Assembly: GCA_910586205.1 (NCBI GenBank)
Contig: CAJUGD010000007.1
Span: 3,765-67,764 of the forward strand
Length of the DNA stretch: 64,000 nt
Source of the DNA: an uncultured Lachnospiraceae bacterium
Lineage (GTDB): Bacteria; Bacillota; Clostridia; Lachnospirales; Lachnospiraceae
Direction of reading: 5' to 3'
Part shown: positions 35,300 to 42,969 of the stretch, in pieces
Numbering within the stretch: position 1 is the first letter of the stretch
How the letters are laid out: every line of letters begins with the position of its first letter
Program-made: the position numbers and the translations under genes
The notes under the pieces: generated by a model
Told to the model about the DNA's origin: nothing
Seen by the model: only the letters and a program-made list of their open reading frames with translations
The model's database searches: none

Positions 35300-36562
35300 T
35301 TAACCAAAATATCCTTCTTCTGCATTGACAATCTTCCCTGCAGCCGCACACGCCGCGGCAGACACAGGGGATGCCAGATAGATCTCGGTTTTGGCAGTTC
35401 CCATTCGTCCCAGAAAATTCCGGTTATTGGTGGCTACCACCCGCTCGCCGTCGCACAGAATGCCTCCTGCCCTTCCGCAGCACAGACCGCACCCCGGATG
35501 AGTCACGATTGCCCCTGCCTCCAGCAAGGTTTTCAATGCCCCGCACGCAAGGGCATCCTCATATACCTTCCGGCTGGCAGGCGTCACGATCAGCTTTACA
35601 AAAGGCGCCACCTTTTTTCCCTCCAGCACCTTTGCCGCTGCCTGCAGATCCTCCAGACGCCCATTGGTACAGGAACCGATAAATACCTGGTCTATGACGG
35701 TTCCTTCCAGCTCCCTTACCTCCCGGATCTTGTCTACCTGGGAAGGACATGCCATCACCGGACGGAAATCCTCTGCCTGGTACCTGATAGTCTGCACATA
35801 CTTAGCGTCCTCGTCTCCTTTTAATCCCTTGTAAAATCCATTAAGCTCAATCCCGCAGTACTCTGCCGTCTTCTCATCCGGAGAAAAGGCAGCACATTTG
35901 GCTCCTGCCTCAATAGCCATATTGGCCATGGTCATACGGCTTGCCACCGTCATCTCATCCACCGCAGAGCCCGTAAATTCCAAAGCCCTATAAGTAGCTC
36001 CGTCTGCCCCCAGATCCCCGATAATGCGCAGAATCACATCCTTGGACATCACCCCTTTGGGAAGCGTTCCGTCAATTACTATCCGGATCGTCTCCGGAAT
36101 CTTTACCCACAAGGCTCCTGTTCCCAAAATGGCAGCCATCTCCGTGTAGCCGATTCCTGTGGAAAAAGCGCCCACACATCCATAGGTAGTGGTATGGCTG
36201 TCTGTACCGAACACCACATCTCCCGGCTTCACATACCCTGCCTCTGTCATAAGCTGATGGCAGATCCCGTCGCTGCGGTGCACATGCGTAAGCCCGTATT
36301 TTTCTGCAAATGCATCGCCTGCCTGGTAATGCCTCGTATCGTCCTGCTGACTGGCCGGCACCAGATGATCATAGATCAAAACCACCTTATCCGGATCCCA
36401 TACCTTATTAAAGCCCATCTCATGAAATTTATCTGCAATAAACGGCATCATAATATCATCCAGCATGACCCGATCCGGCTTTACTGTCACAATGTCCCCC
36501 GGCTTTATCTGGACAGAGCCCATATTGTGCCCGATAATTTTTTCTATTATAGTCTGTCCCAA
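35300..36562 (-). CDS. Aconitase-family dehydratase, large subunit (LeuC-like), first pair
   Basis: 420 aa, TTG start with GGAGG 9 nt upstream. 3-isopropylmalate dehydratase/homoaconitase family: FGTDSHTTTYGCVGAF, and Fe-S ligands at GSCTNGR and in the CGLC of PGCGLCCGRAGG. Ordinary LeuC has PTCGPCLG at the last site, so this is a divergent member. Such enzymes isomerise or hydrate branched dicarboxylates (isopropylmalate, citramalate, homocitrate, dimethylmalate). The substrate cannot be read from the sequence. Its small subunit is 14 bp upstream, and a second, different pair precedes it. Confidence 0.85.
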   Translation of the reverse strand: MGQTIIEKIIGHNMGSVQIKPGDIVTVKPDRVMLDDIMMPFIADKFHEMGFNKVWDPDKVVLIYDHLVPASQQDDTRHYQAGDAFAEKYGLTHVHRSDGICHQLMTEAGYVKPGDVVFGTDSHTTTYGCVGAFSTGIGYTEMAAILGTGALWVKIPETIRIVIDGTLPKGVMSKDVILRIIGDLGADGATYRALEFTGSAVDEMTVASRMTMANMAIEAGAKCAAFSPDEKTAEYCGIELNGFYKGLKGDEDAKYVQTIRYQAEDFRPVMACPSQVDKIREVRELEGTVIDQVFIGSCTNGRLEDLQAAAKVLEGKKVAPFVKLIVTPASRKVYEDALACGALKTLLEAGAIVTHPGCGLCCGRAGGILCDGERVVATNNRNFLGRMGTAKTEIYLASPVSAAACAAAGKIVNAEEGYFG

Positions 36563-36576
36563 TCTGGTATTCCTCC

Positions 36577-37071
36577 TTATCCCTCTAATCCGTTGCGCCG
36601 CCGCATGGCCTTCACCAGCCCGCCTGCGTTTATAATCTCCACCAGATTCTCCGGCAAAGACGTGATGGGATAATGTTTCCCTCTATATTCTATGTGTTGA
36701 TTCACTGTAACAAGAATCCGGTCTCCTTCCTCAGCTTCATCGTGCAGATCCGGCTGCTCAATCAGAAGCAGGCCGTTATTAATGGCATTGCGGAAAAAAA
36801 TCCGGGCAAAGGATTTGGCAATCACACACCGGATACCCAGGGCCTTTACCACCTCCGGCGCCTGTTCCCTGGAAGAACCGCATCCGAAATTCTTTCCCGC
36901 CACAAGAATATCTCCCTCTCTCACCTGTGCGGCCAGATCCGGACGCAAAGGCGAAAATCCATATTGCTTCATATCCTCAATCGTCTTCAGCGCAAGGTAC
37001 TCTGTAGGGATAATAATATCTGTATCAATATCATCCCCCATTACCCACACCTTTCCTTCAAACTGCTCCAT
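36577..37071 (-). CDS. Aconitase-family dehydratase, small subunit (LeuD-like), first pair
   Basis: 164 aa from the ATG at 37071, 5 nt after GAGGAG. Swivel domain with GDDIDTDIIIPTEYL, the substrate loop FGCGSSREQAPEVVKALG and FARIFFRNAINNGLL. Pairs with the large subunit 14 bp downstream. Length is normal for LeuD-type subunits. Confidence 0.87.
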   Translation of the reverse strand: MEQFEGKVWVMGDDIDTDIIIPTEYLALKTIEDMKQYGFSPLRPDLAAQVREGDILVAGKNFGCGSSREQAPEVVKALGIRCVIAKSFARIFFRNAINNGLLLIEQPDLHDEAEEGDRILVTVNQHIEYRGKHYPITSLPENLVEIINAGGLVKAMRRRNGLEG

Positions 37072-37124
37072 CACTGCTCCTCTCATCACCTTTCAGATCT
37101 TCCTGTCTCATGACTATGCCTCTG

Positions 37125-38387
37125 TTATTCCCCCAAAGCGGCCATGTCCTCTGTACAGATCTCCCCCTTCACTGCTGACGCTGCCACGGTAGCCGCGGAG
37201 CCCAAATACACCTTAGAGCTTGGATGACCTGCCCTTCCCTTAAAGTTCCGGGTTCCGGTGCTGATCAGCACCTCGTTTTCTCCGATCACTCCCTGGCAGC
37301 TTCCCCAGCACACACTGCAGTTGGGATTCATCACAATGGCGCCGCTTTCCATAAAAGTCTGAATCAGCCCTTCCTCCATTGCCTGCAGATATACCTGCTG
37401 ACTGGCTGGCACCACTAAGAACCGCACATGATCAGCCACCTTTTTTCCTTTTACAATAGAAGCTCCCACCCGCAGATCGTCGATCCTTCCGTTATTGCAG
37501 GAGCCAAGAAAAGCTTCATTGATCCGCACGCCGCATACATCCTTTGCCGGAACCACTGCATCCACAAAATCCGGTTTTGCAACCACCGGCCGGATCTTAG
37601 ACAGATCAAAGGTATATTCCTTTACATAAACTGCATCCGGATCACTTACAAATACTGCCTTCGGCTCTCTGCCCCGCTCCTTCAGATAAGCAAGAGCCTT
37701 ATCGTCCGCCTCAAATATGGCTGTCTTGGCTCCTGCCTCCACTGCCAGGTTGCACAGCACCATCCTTTCATTGACACTAAGCCCCCTTGCCCCGTCTCCG
37801 GTAAATTCCATTACCTGATAATTCACGCCGTTGGCTCCGATCTGTCCGATGATGGTCAGCATCAGATCTCTTGCATACACACCCCGGGGTAAGGTTCCCG
37901 TCAGATTGAATTTCACAGTCTCAGGCACCAGCACCCAGGAAGTTCCCGTAACCATACCGTAAAGAAGATCCGTACACCCTACTCCGGTTCCAAAAGCCCC
38001 CAAAGCCCCATAGGTGCAGGTATGGCTGTCAGCTCCAAAGATCAACTCTCCGGGACACACATAATGCTCCATCATAATCTGATGGCACACACCCTTGCCC
38101 TCCCAGAAATCAATCCCATGTTCCCTCGCAAAATCCCTCATTTTCTTCTGGGAGCCTGCCGTCTTCGCGCTGTCTGAGGGCACATTGTGATCCACGATAA
38201 ATACCATCTTTTTTGTGTCTGCAATCCTGGGATGATTCAGTTTTTTGTGATACATATCCACGGTAAGATGGGTGGTGCCGTCATTACTCATCATCCGGTC
38301 TAATGTCACAGTATGGATATCCCCTGCCCGGACAACTTCCACTCCTGCCGCTCTGGCAATGATCTTCTCTGCAATGGTCATTCCCAT
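37125..38387 (-). CDS. Aconitase-family dehydratase, large subunit (LeuC-like), second pair
   Basis: 420 aa. The ATG shares its A with the stop codon of the small-subunit gene before it and lies after AGGAGGT. Features: FGADSHTCTYGALGAFGTG and Fe-S ligands at GSCNNGR and NPNCSVCWGSCQG. Both variants differ from standard LeuC (GSCTNGR, PTCGPCLG). It is clearly not a recent copy of the pair at 35300. The substrate is open; nearness to ilvN-ilvC and a LysR gene suggests branched-chain amino acid or 2-methyl-dicarboxylate metabolism. Confidence 0.83.
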   Translation of the reverse strand: MGMTIAEKIIARAAGVEVVRAGDIHTVTLDRMMSNDGTTHLTVDMYHKKLNHPRIADTKKMVFIVDHNVPSDSAKTAGSQKKMRDFAREHGIDFWEGKGVCHQIMMEHYVCPGELIFGADSHTCTYGALGAFGTGVGCTDLLYGMVTGTSWVLVPETVKFNLTGTLPRGVYARDLMLTIIGQIGANGVNYQVMEFTGDGARGLSVNERMVLCNLAVEAGAKTAIFEADDKALAYLKERGREPKAVFVSDPDAVYVKEYTFDLSKIRPVVAKPDFVDAVVPAKDVCGVRINEAFLGSCNNGRIDDLRVGASIVKGKKVADHVRFLVVPASQQVYLQAMEEGLIQTFMESGAIVMNPNCSVCWGSCQGVIGENEVLISTGTRNFKGRAGHPSSKVYLGSAATVAASAVKGEICTEDMAALGE

Positions 38388-38863
38388 CACTCCACCTCCT
38401 GATTTAAGGACGCAATCAGTCCGCCCTGGTTTAAGATATTCTGCATATATTCCGGAAGCCGGGTGCAGGAAAAGGTTCTGCCTCCTGCCCTGGCCACTCC
38501 TTCTGTCAAAGAAAGCTCCATCTCATCTCCGCTTTCCACTGCCTCCGGCAAATCCTTACATACAATAACCGGAAGACCGATATTAATGGCATTCCGGTAA
38601 AATATCCGGGCAAAGGATTTGGCCACTACAGCCTTTACCCCCAAAGCCTTCAAAACGCCGGGCGCCTGCTCTCTGGAGGAGCCGCAGCCAAAATTCTCTC
38701 CCCCTACCACATAATCCCCTGGCTTTACCTTTGCCGGAAATTCCGGATCCAGAGACTCAAAGGTATGTACTTTCATTTCTTCAATCGTTGGCAGCAAAAG
38801 ATATTGAGATGCAATAATCTGATCTGTGTCCAGATCATTATGAAATTTAAAAATCTTGCCCAA
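38387..38863 (-). CDS. Aconitase-family dehydratase, small subunit (LeuD-like), second pair
   Basis: 158 aa from a TTG at 38863, with AGGAGGG 7 nt upstream. A longer frame from an ATG at 38890 lacks a ribosome site, and that ATG lies almost on the predicted transcription start. Begins GKIFKFHNDLDTDQI, as LeuD proteins do, and has FGCGSSREQAPGVLKALG and FARIFYRNAINIGL. First gene of a four-gene operon running to 35300. Confidence 0.85.
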   Translation of the reverse strand: MGKIFKFHNDLDTDQIIASQYLLLPTIEEMKVHTFESLDPEFPAKVKPGDYVVGGENFGCGSSREQAPGVLKALGVKAVVAKSFARIFYRNAINIGLPVIVCKDLPEAVESGDEMELSLTEGVARAGGRTFSCTRLPEYMQNILNQGGLIASLNQEVE

Positions 38864-38893
38864 ATCGATCCCTCCTGTTTCTTCTTTCATTGC

Positions 38894-38923
38894 ATTATAA
38901 CACTCTATCTGCTATAATAACAA
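38894..38923 (-). promoter_or_regulatory. Promoter of the aconitase-family operon
   Basis: Minus strand TTGTTA (38923-38918), 18 nt, TATAAT (38899-38894). Transcription would begin near 38887, giving a very short leader to the TTG at 38863. Confidence 0.65.
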
Positions 38924-38966
38924 TACATAATACTCATACTTTTCATAACTTACAATCATGATGTTG

Positions 38967-38988
38967 GGGTCAAAAAGTCTTTTGACCC
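38967..38988. repeat. Perfect palindrome GGGTCAAAA/TTTTGACCC upstream of LysR gene
   Basis: 9-bp arms with a 4-nt centre, in the divergent spacer 32 bp before the LysR start. It could be the operator for autoregulation or an mRNA hairpin. Part of it (TTTTGACCCTGG) recurs near 17237. Confidence 0.55.
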
Positions 38989-39019
38989 TGGTATCTAATC
39001 ATATTAAAGGAGCTTTTCT

Positions 39020-39931
39020 ATGCCGCAAAACCTGGAACAGAACTTGTCCCAATACCATATTTTCCATGCTGTTGCCCAAACCGGCAACATCTCAAAGGCT
39101 GCCCGTGAGCTTTACATCAGCCAGCCTGCTATCAGCAAAGCCATCCGCAAGCTGGAGGACAATCTGGGCATGAGCCTGTTTGTCCGCAATTCCCGCGGAG
39201 TCCAGTTGACTGAGGAAGGACAGATCCTTTACCAGCACACCTGTTCAGCCTTTGATGCCTTATCCGCCGGAGAGCAGGAGCTTCGCCGCATCCACGAATT
39301 TCATTTAGGCCACATCCGCATCGGCGTCAGCAATACCTTATGCCGCTTTATTTTGGTGTCTTATTTAAAGCGCTTTATTGAACAGTATCCCCACATTAAA
39401 ATCACCATTGAAACCCAGTCCAGCTCCCATACCCTTGCCATGTTAGAACAGCAGCGCATTGATATCGGCCTGATTGCCAGACCCCAGCTCCAGAAGTCCT
39501 TAGCATTCCTTCCGGTTATGGAGATTGAGGACATTTTTGCCGCTGCCCCCAGCTATCTGGAGCATCTCCGCCTTCGGGAAGGATCACAGGCAGATGTATT
39601 CCAATCCGGCAACATTATGCTTTTAGACAAAAATAATGCAACCCGGACCTACATTGACGATTATATGAGCGCTAATCAAATAGAAGCCAACAATCTTCTT
39701 CAGGTGACTACCATGGATCTGCTCATTGAATTTGCCCGTATCGGTTTAGGCATTGGCTGTGTGATCCGAGAATTTATCAAAGAGGATCTGGAAAACGGAA
39801 CCCTGGTGGAGATCAAGCTGGGCAATCCGATCTGCAAACGCACGGTAGGCTTTGCCTACCGCCCCAGCCATACCTCCAAAGCCCTGGAGTCTTTTATAAA
39901 CTTCTGCAAAACCCCGCTCCCCTACTCATGA
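39020..39931 (+). CDS. LysR family transcriptional regulator
   Basis: 303 aa, AAAGGAG upstream. N-terminal winged helix (about 8-68) with the LysR signature around KAARELYISQPAISKAIRKL. The ligand-binding domain (about 95-300) is of the LysR substrate type. Divergent from the aconitase-family operon, the usual layout for a LysR protein and its target. The co-inducer would be the substrate or product of those enzymes. Confidence 0.92.
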   Translation: MPQNLEQNLSQYHIFHAVAQTGNISKAARELYISQPAISKAIRKLEDNLGMSLFVRNSRGVQLTEEGQILYQHTCSAFDALSAGEQELRRIHEFHLGHIRIGVSNTLCRFILVSYLKRFIEQYPHIKITIETQSSSHTLAMLEQQRIDIGLIARPQLQKSLAFLPVMEIEDIFAAAPSYLEHLRLREGSQADVFQSGNIMLLDKNNATRTYIDDYMSANQIEANNLLQVTTMDLLIEFARIGLGIGCVIREFIKEDLENGTLVEIKLGNPICKRTVGFAYRPSHTSKALESFINFCKTPLPYS

Positions 39932-40450
39932 ATCATACAAATTAAACCGATCCCCCACTGCCGGCTTCACATTTCCGCTTTTTCTCTCTACCTGATAGCT
40001 GTTGATGACAGCATTGCTGTCAGGCCCTGTCACCTTGCGGACCGTCATATAAATCTTGTGCTTATCCCTGTAATCCTCCCTAAAGATCAGCGGATCTCCC
40101 TCATTTTTGTAATATCCCAATTTTCCGACTGCATTCTCCAAAAGCCTGACCGATGCTTCCTCATCCAGCTCAGGACGCGGGTTCCAGGCTCCTGTCTCCC
40201 TGTCCAGATAATACCACAGCCCATCCTCTGCTGTCTGAATCCATCCGGTCTTAAGCTCTCCGCCTTCATTATAATAATACCATTTCTCATCCACCTGCTT
40301 CCAGCCTGCGGTATAATTGACGGTCTCTGTCTGGCTCTGCGGCTCATTGACGTCTCCATAGGCAGGAACACACAAGATCCCTGCCGCCAAAGAAAACACG
40401 ATCCCCGCTCGAACGAATCTTCCTCTTAAACAAAGCTTTGATTTTCCCAT
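39926..40450 (-). CDS. Secreted protein with GW/YY wall-binding-like repeats
   Basis: 174 aa from the ATG at 40450, chosen because it gives a clean signal peptide (about 1-32: positive start, hydrophobic core, end VPAYG). AAAGGAG lies 13 nt upstream, a little far; in-frame ATGs at 40483 and 40477 are alternatives. Residues about 47-90 hold two choline-binding-like repeats (GWKQVDEKWYYYNEGG, GWIQTAEDGLWYYLD). The C-terminal part is of unknown type. Its 3' end overlaps the LysR gene by 6 bp, tail to tail. Probably a cell-wall-attached protein. Confidence 0.72.
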   Translation of the reverse strand: MGKSKLCLRGRFVRAGIVFSLAAGILCVPAYGDVNEPQSQTETVNYTAGWKQVDEKWYYYNEGGELKTGWIQTAEDGLWYYLDRETGAWNPRPELDEEASVRLLENAVGKLGYYKNEGDPLIFREDYRDKHKIYMTVRKVTGPDSNAVINSYQVERKSGNVKPAVGDRFNLYDS

Positions 40451-40526
40451 ATTCTCTGTCAGTCTCCTTTCCTTCATCTCCATGCTTCCATAATCCAAAA
40501 AACCATTTCTCCGGGTACGCCAAAAC

Positions 40527-40574
40527 AAAAAAGCAGAGGAAACCCAAGGCATCAGCCTTACATCCCCCTGCTTT
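40527..40574 (-). terminator. Terminator of ilvN-ilvC
   Basis: Long minus-strand hairpin with outer AAAGCAG/CTGCTTT and inner AAGGC/GCCTT, followed by TTTTTTG, just after the ilvC stop. Confidence 0.75.
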
Positions 40575-40580
40575 CCTGTC

Positions 40581-41600
40581 TTAATTGTTTATCAGCTTAT
40601 CGCTCTCATTGTTCCAGCTGTACAGCTTCCGGATCTCCTCTCCGATCTTCTCTGAAGAATGCTCTGCAGCCAGCTTTCTCATAGCCTTAAAGTGCACCTG
40701 ACGGCCTGAGGAAGACATATCCAGCAAAAATTCCTTGGCAAAGGTGCCGTCCTGGATATCTGCCAGAATCTTTTTCATGGTCTTCTTAGTCTCCTCTGTG
40801 ATCAGCTTCGGCCCTGTCACATAATCACCGTATTCAGCCGTATTGGAAATGGAATATCTCATTCCGGCAAAACCGGACTGATAAATCAAATCCACAATCA
40901 GCTTCATCTCATGGATACATTCAAAGTATGCATTTCTGGGATCATAGCCAGCCTCCACCAATGTCTCAAAACCAGCCTGCATCAATGCGCACACTCCGCC
41001 GCAGAGCACAGCCTGCTCACCAAACAGATCCGTCTCTGTCTCGGTGCGGAAGGTGGTCTCCAAAACGCCTGCCCTTGCCCCGCCGATTGCCAGCGCATAG
41101 GCCAATGCGATCTCCAAAGCTTTCCCGGTAGCATCCTGCTCTACTGCCACCAGACAGGGAACTCCCTTGCCCTCCTGATATTCAGAGCGAACCGTGTGGC
41201 CAGGTCCCTTTGGAGCGATCATGGTCACATCCACATTCTTCGGCGGATTAATGCAGCCGAAATGAATATTAAACCCATGGGCAAACATCAGCATGTTCCC
41301 TTCCTCTAAGTTCGGCTCAATATCCTTCTTATACATGTCAGCCTGCAGCTCATCATTAATCAAAATCATAATAATGTCAGCTTTTTTTGCCGCCTCTGCC
41401 GCTGTGTACACCTCAAACCCCTGCGCCTCTGCCCGTGCCCAGGATTTGCTTCCCTCATAAAGACCGATGATTACATGACAGCCTGACTCCTTTGCGTTCA
41501 ATGCATGGGCATGGCCCTGGCTTCCATAGCCAATGACCGCAATGGTCCTGCCCTCCAGCATGGACAAGTTACAATCTTCCTGATAATAAATCTTTGCCAT
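40581..41600 (-). CDS. ilvC: Ketol-acid reductoisomerase (class I)
   Basis: 339 aa, GAGGAAAG upstream. Rossmann motif VIGYGSQGHAHALN, then GLYEGSKSWARAEAQ. Catalytic part has HGFNIHFG, APKGPGHTVRSEY, DLFGEQAVLCGG and CIHEMKLIVDLI. It converts acetolactate to dihydroxyisovalerate for valine, leucine and isoleucine. Usual enzymes read GLREGSKS or GLRPGSKS at the cofactor loop; here a Tyr replaces the Arg while both Ser remain, so cofactor preference might be changed. Follows ilvN with the palindromic element between them. Confidence 0.95.
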   Translation of the reverse strand: MAKIYYQEDCNLSMLEGRTIAVIGYGSQGHAHALNAKESGCHVIIGLYEGSKSWARAEAQGFEVYTAAEAAKKADIIMILINDELQADMYKKDIEPNLEEGNMLMFAHGFNIHFGCINPPKNVDVTMIAPKGPGHTVRSEYQEGKGVPCLVAVEQDATGKALEIALAYALAIGGARAGVLETTFRTETETDLFGEQAVLCGGVCALMQAGFETLVEAGYDPRNAYFECIHEMKLIVDLIYQSGFAGMRYSISNTAEYGDYVTGPKLITEETKKTMKKILADIQDGTFAKEFLLDMSSSGRQVHFKAMRKLAAEHSSEKIGEEIRKLYSWNNESDKLINN

Positions 41601-41738
41601 ATTTCTTTCCTCCTCATATGTTTCCGCCCCGCTTGCAGACGGCGCAGAATGATAACTTTTATGATTTCCTTATGCCCTTTATTTCCAATGTAAAGAATCT
41701 TTTTCTATACCTCGCTGCCTGAAGCGGGGTAGTTGACC

Positions 41739-41900
41739 AGAGCGTGTCTGAAAATTCATTCCCGCCAGATGCACGCCCCGCTTTGCGGGAGATTTGGCCC
41801 TCATTCGGTCAACGCAGCCTGCTACGCCTCCCTCATTCGGGTCAAATCTCCCACAAATTGTGACGCACATCTGACGGAAAGCAATTTTCAGACACACTCT
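41739..41900. mobile_element. 162-bp palindromic MITE-like element
   Basis: The two arms begin with AGAGCGTGTCTGAAAATT at 41739 and the complement of AGAGTGTGTCTGAAAATT ending at 41900. Over about 58 bp they match at close to 80%. The centre holds CCCTCATTCGG twice in direct orientation. No coding capacity for a transposase. It starts in the spacer and ends in the stop codon of ilvN. No clear target duplication was seen. The class (MITE or a REP-like hairpin) is inferred. Confidence 0.65.
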
Positions 41901-42399
41901 AAGGCAGATAACGGATATCCTGAGAACCTCTGGAAAGACCGGTCAGGCCGGTCCTTGCCAGCTCTAAAATCTCGTAATCCTCCAAAAGATTAATCAGCGC
42001 GTCCAGCTTTGACTGATCGCCGGTCAGCATGACGGTCAGGGAATCCTTCCCCACATCTACAATCGTGGCTCGGAAAATATCGGAGATCGCGCCGATTGCC
42101 TGACGCTCACTGGCATTTGCCTTTACCTTTACCATGATCAGCTCCCGGTATACCGCCTGTCCGGGCCGCAGTTCTTTAATGTCCCGCACATCCTCCAGCT
42201 TACGAAGCTGTTTTTCAATCTGCTCTAATATCTCCTGATCCCCTAAGGATACCACTGTCATCCGGGAATACCGCTCGTCTGCGGTCACGCCTACCGTCAA
42301 GCTCTCAATATTGTAGCCACGGCGGCTGAACAGCCCGGCTACCCGGCTTAAAACACCGGCGGTATTGTCCACCAGTAATGATAATACGATCCTATCCAT
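41899..42399 (-). CDS. ilvN: Acetolactate synthase small (regulatory) subunit
   Basis: 166 aa. N-terminal ACT domain (MDRIVLSLLVDNTAGVLSRV, FSRRGYNIESLTVG) for valine feedback, then the C-terminal ALS_ss domain. Family length is normal. The stop codon is formed at the edge of the palindromic element. The catalytic subunit ilvB is not adjacent, which is unusual. AAAGGGTG precedes the start. Confidence 0.94.
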   Translation of the reverse strand: MDRIVLSLLVDNTAGVLSRVAGLFSRRGYNIESLTVGVTADERYSRMTVVSLGDQEILEQIEKQLRKLEDVRDIKELRPGQAVYRELIMVKVKANASERQAIGAISDIFRATIVDVGKDSLTVMLTGDQSKLDALINLLEDYEILELARTGLTGLSRGSQDIRYLP

Positions 42400-42477
42400 G
42401 GTATTTCACCCTTTCTCTCAACCCATACGGCCCGTCAAACCAGGTAACCTCGAGCCGCAGCTTGTCGCGTTCTTTTA

Positions 42478-42506
42478 ATCATAACAATCCTGCTTCTGTT
42501 TGTCAA
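42478..42506 (-). promoter_or_regulatory. Promoter of ilvN-ilvC
   Basis: Minus strand TTGACA (42506-42501), 17 nt, TATGAT (42483-42478). About 70 nt of leader; no T-box or attenuator peptide recognised in it. Confidence 0.8.
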
Positions 42507-42969
42507 CTGAATTAAAGGAATGCATAAGATTCCTTCAGGTTATATTAATACCATCAGATTATATCTTTTTTTCATAATTTTACTTGTTCAAGACCTATCA
42601 AGTAACATTCTTATTGTCAAAATATAAACAATTATGTAAAAAACTTTACTGTTTGGAGAAATTGTGCTAACATATTAACAGGAAAATCAAACGGGAGTTT
42701 TCCGAAAATACCATCCCTGTTTTTATGTTTGCTTTACCCTATGAAATAGGAAATTCTCTATCTGTCCATTCATATTGCTGATGAATGATGGAGCGGATAT
42801 TTCTTATAATCAAATTAAGGCATCACAAACAGAGCTTCACAAAAACTCTGGTATGGCAGGTTTTCCGGAATATTCTCAAACTTAATGGCAGAAGGAAGTG
42901 TGATCACACACCTTTCCCATGCTGTTATTTAAAATTAAAAGGTTAAAATTCAAGGAGGTAGTATGAAAC
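42507..42969. other. Intergenic region before the fourth MCP gene
   Basis: AT-rich, no gene seen. TTTACT, 17 nt, TAACAT around 42647-42675 is a possible but weak promoter for the MCP. No sigma-28-like site like those of the other motility genes was found. Confidence 0.5.

Noticed and set aside
34988..35824. 278-codon plus-strand frame
   Set aside because: Mostly antisense to the LeuC-like gene, which has clear family motifs; no ribosome site and no family match seen.
35300..38863. Calling the two pairs leuCD
   Set aside because: Fe-S site motifs differ from standard LeuC and leuA/leuB are absent, so no gene symbol was given.
41679..41993. Two small frames with similar peptides on opposite strands
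   Set aside because: They are produced by the palindromic element and have no ribosome sites.
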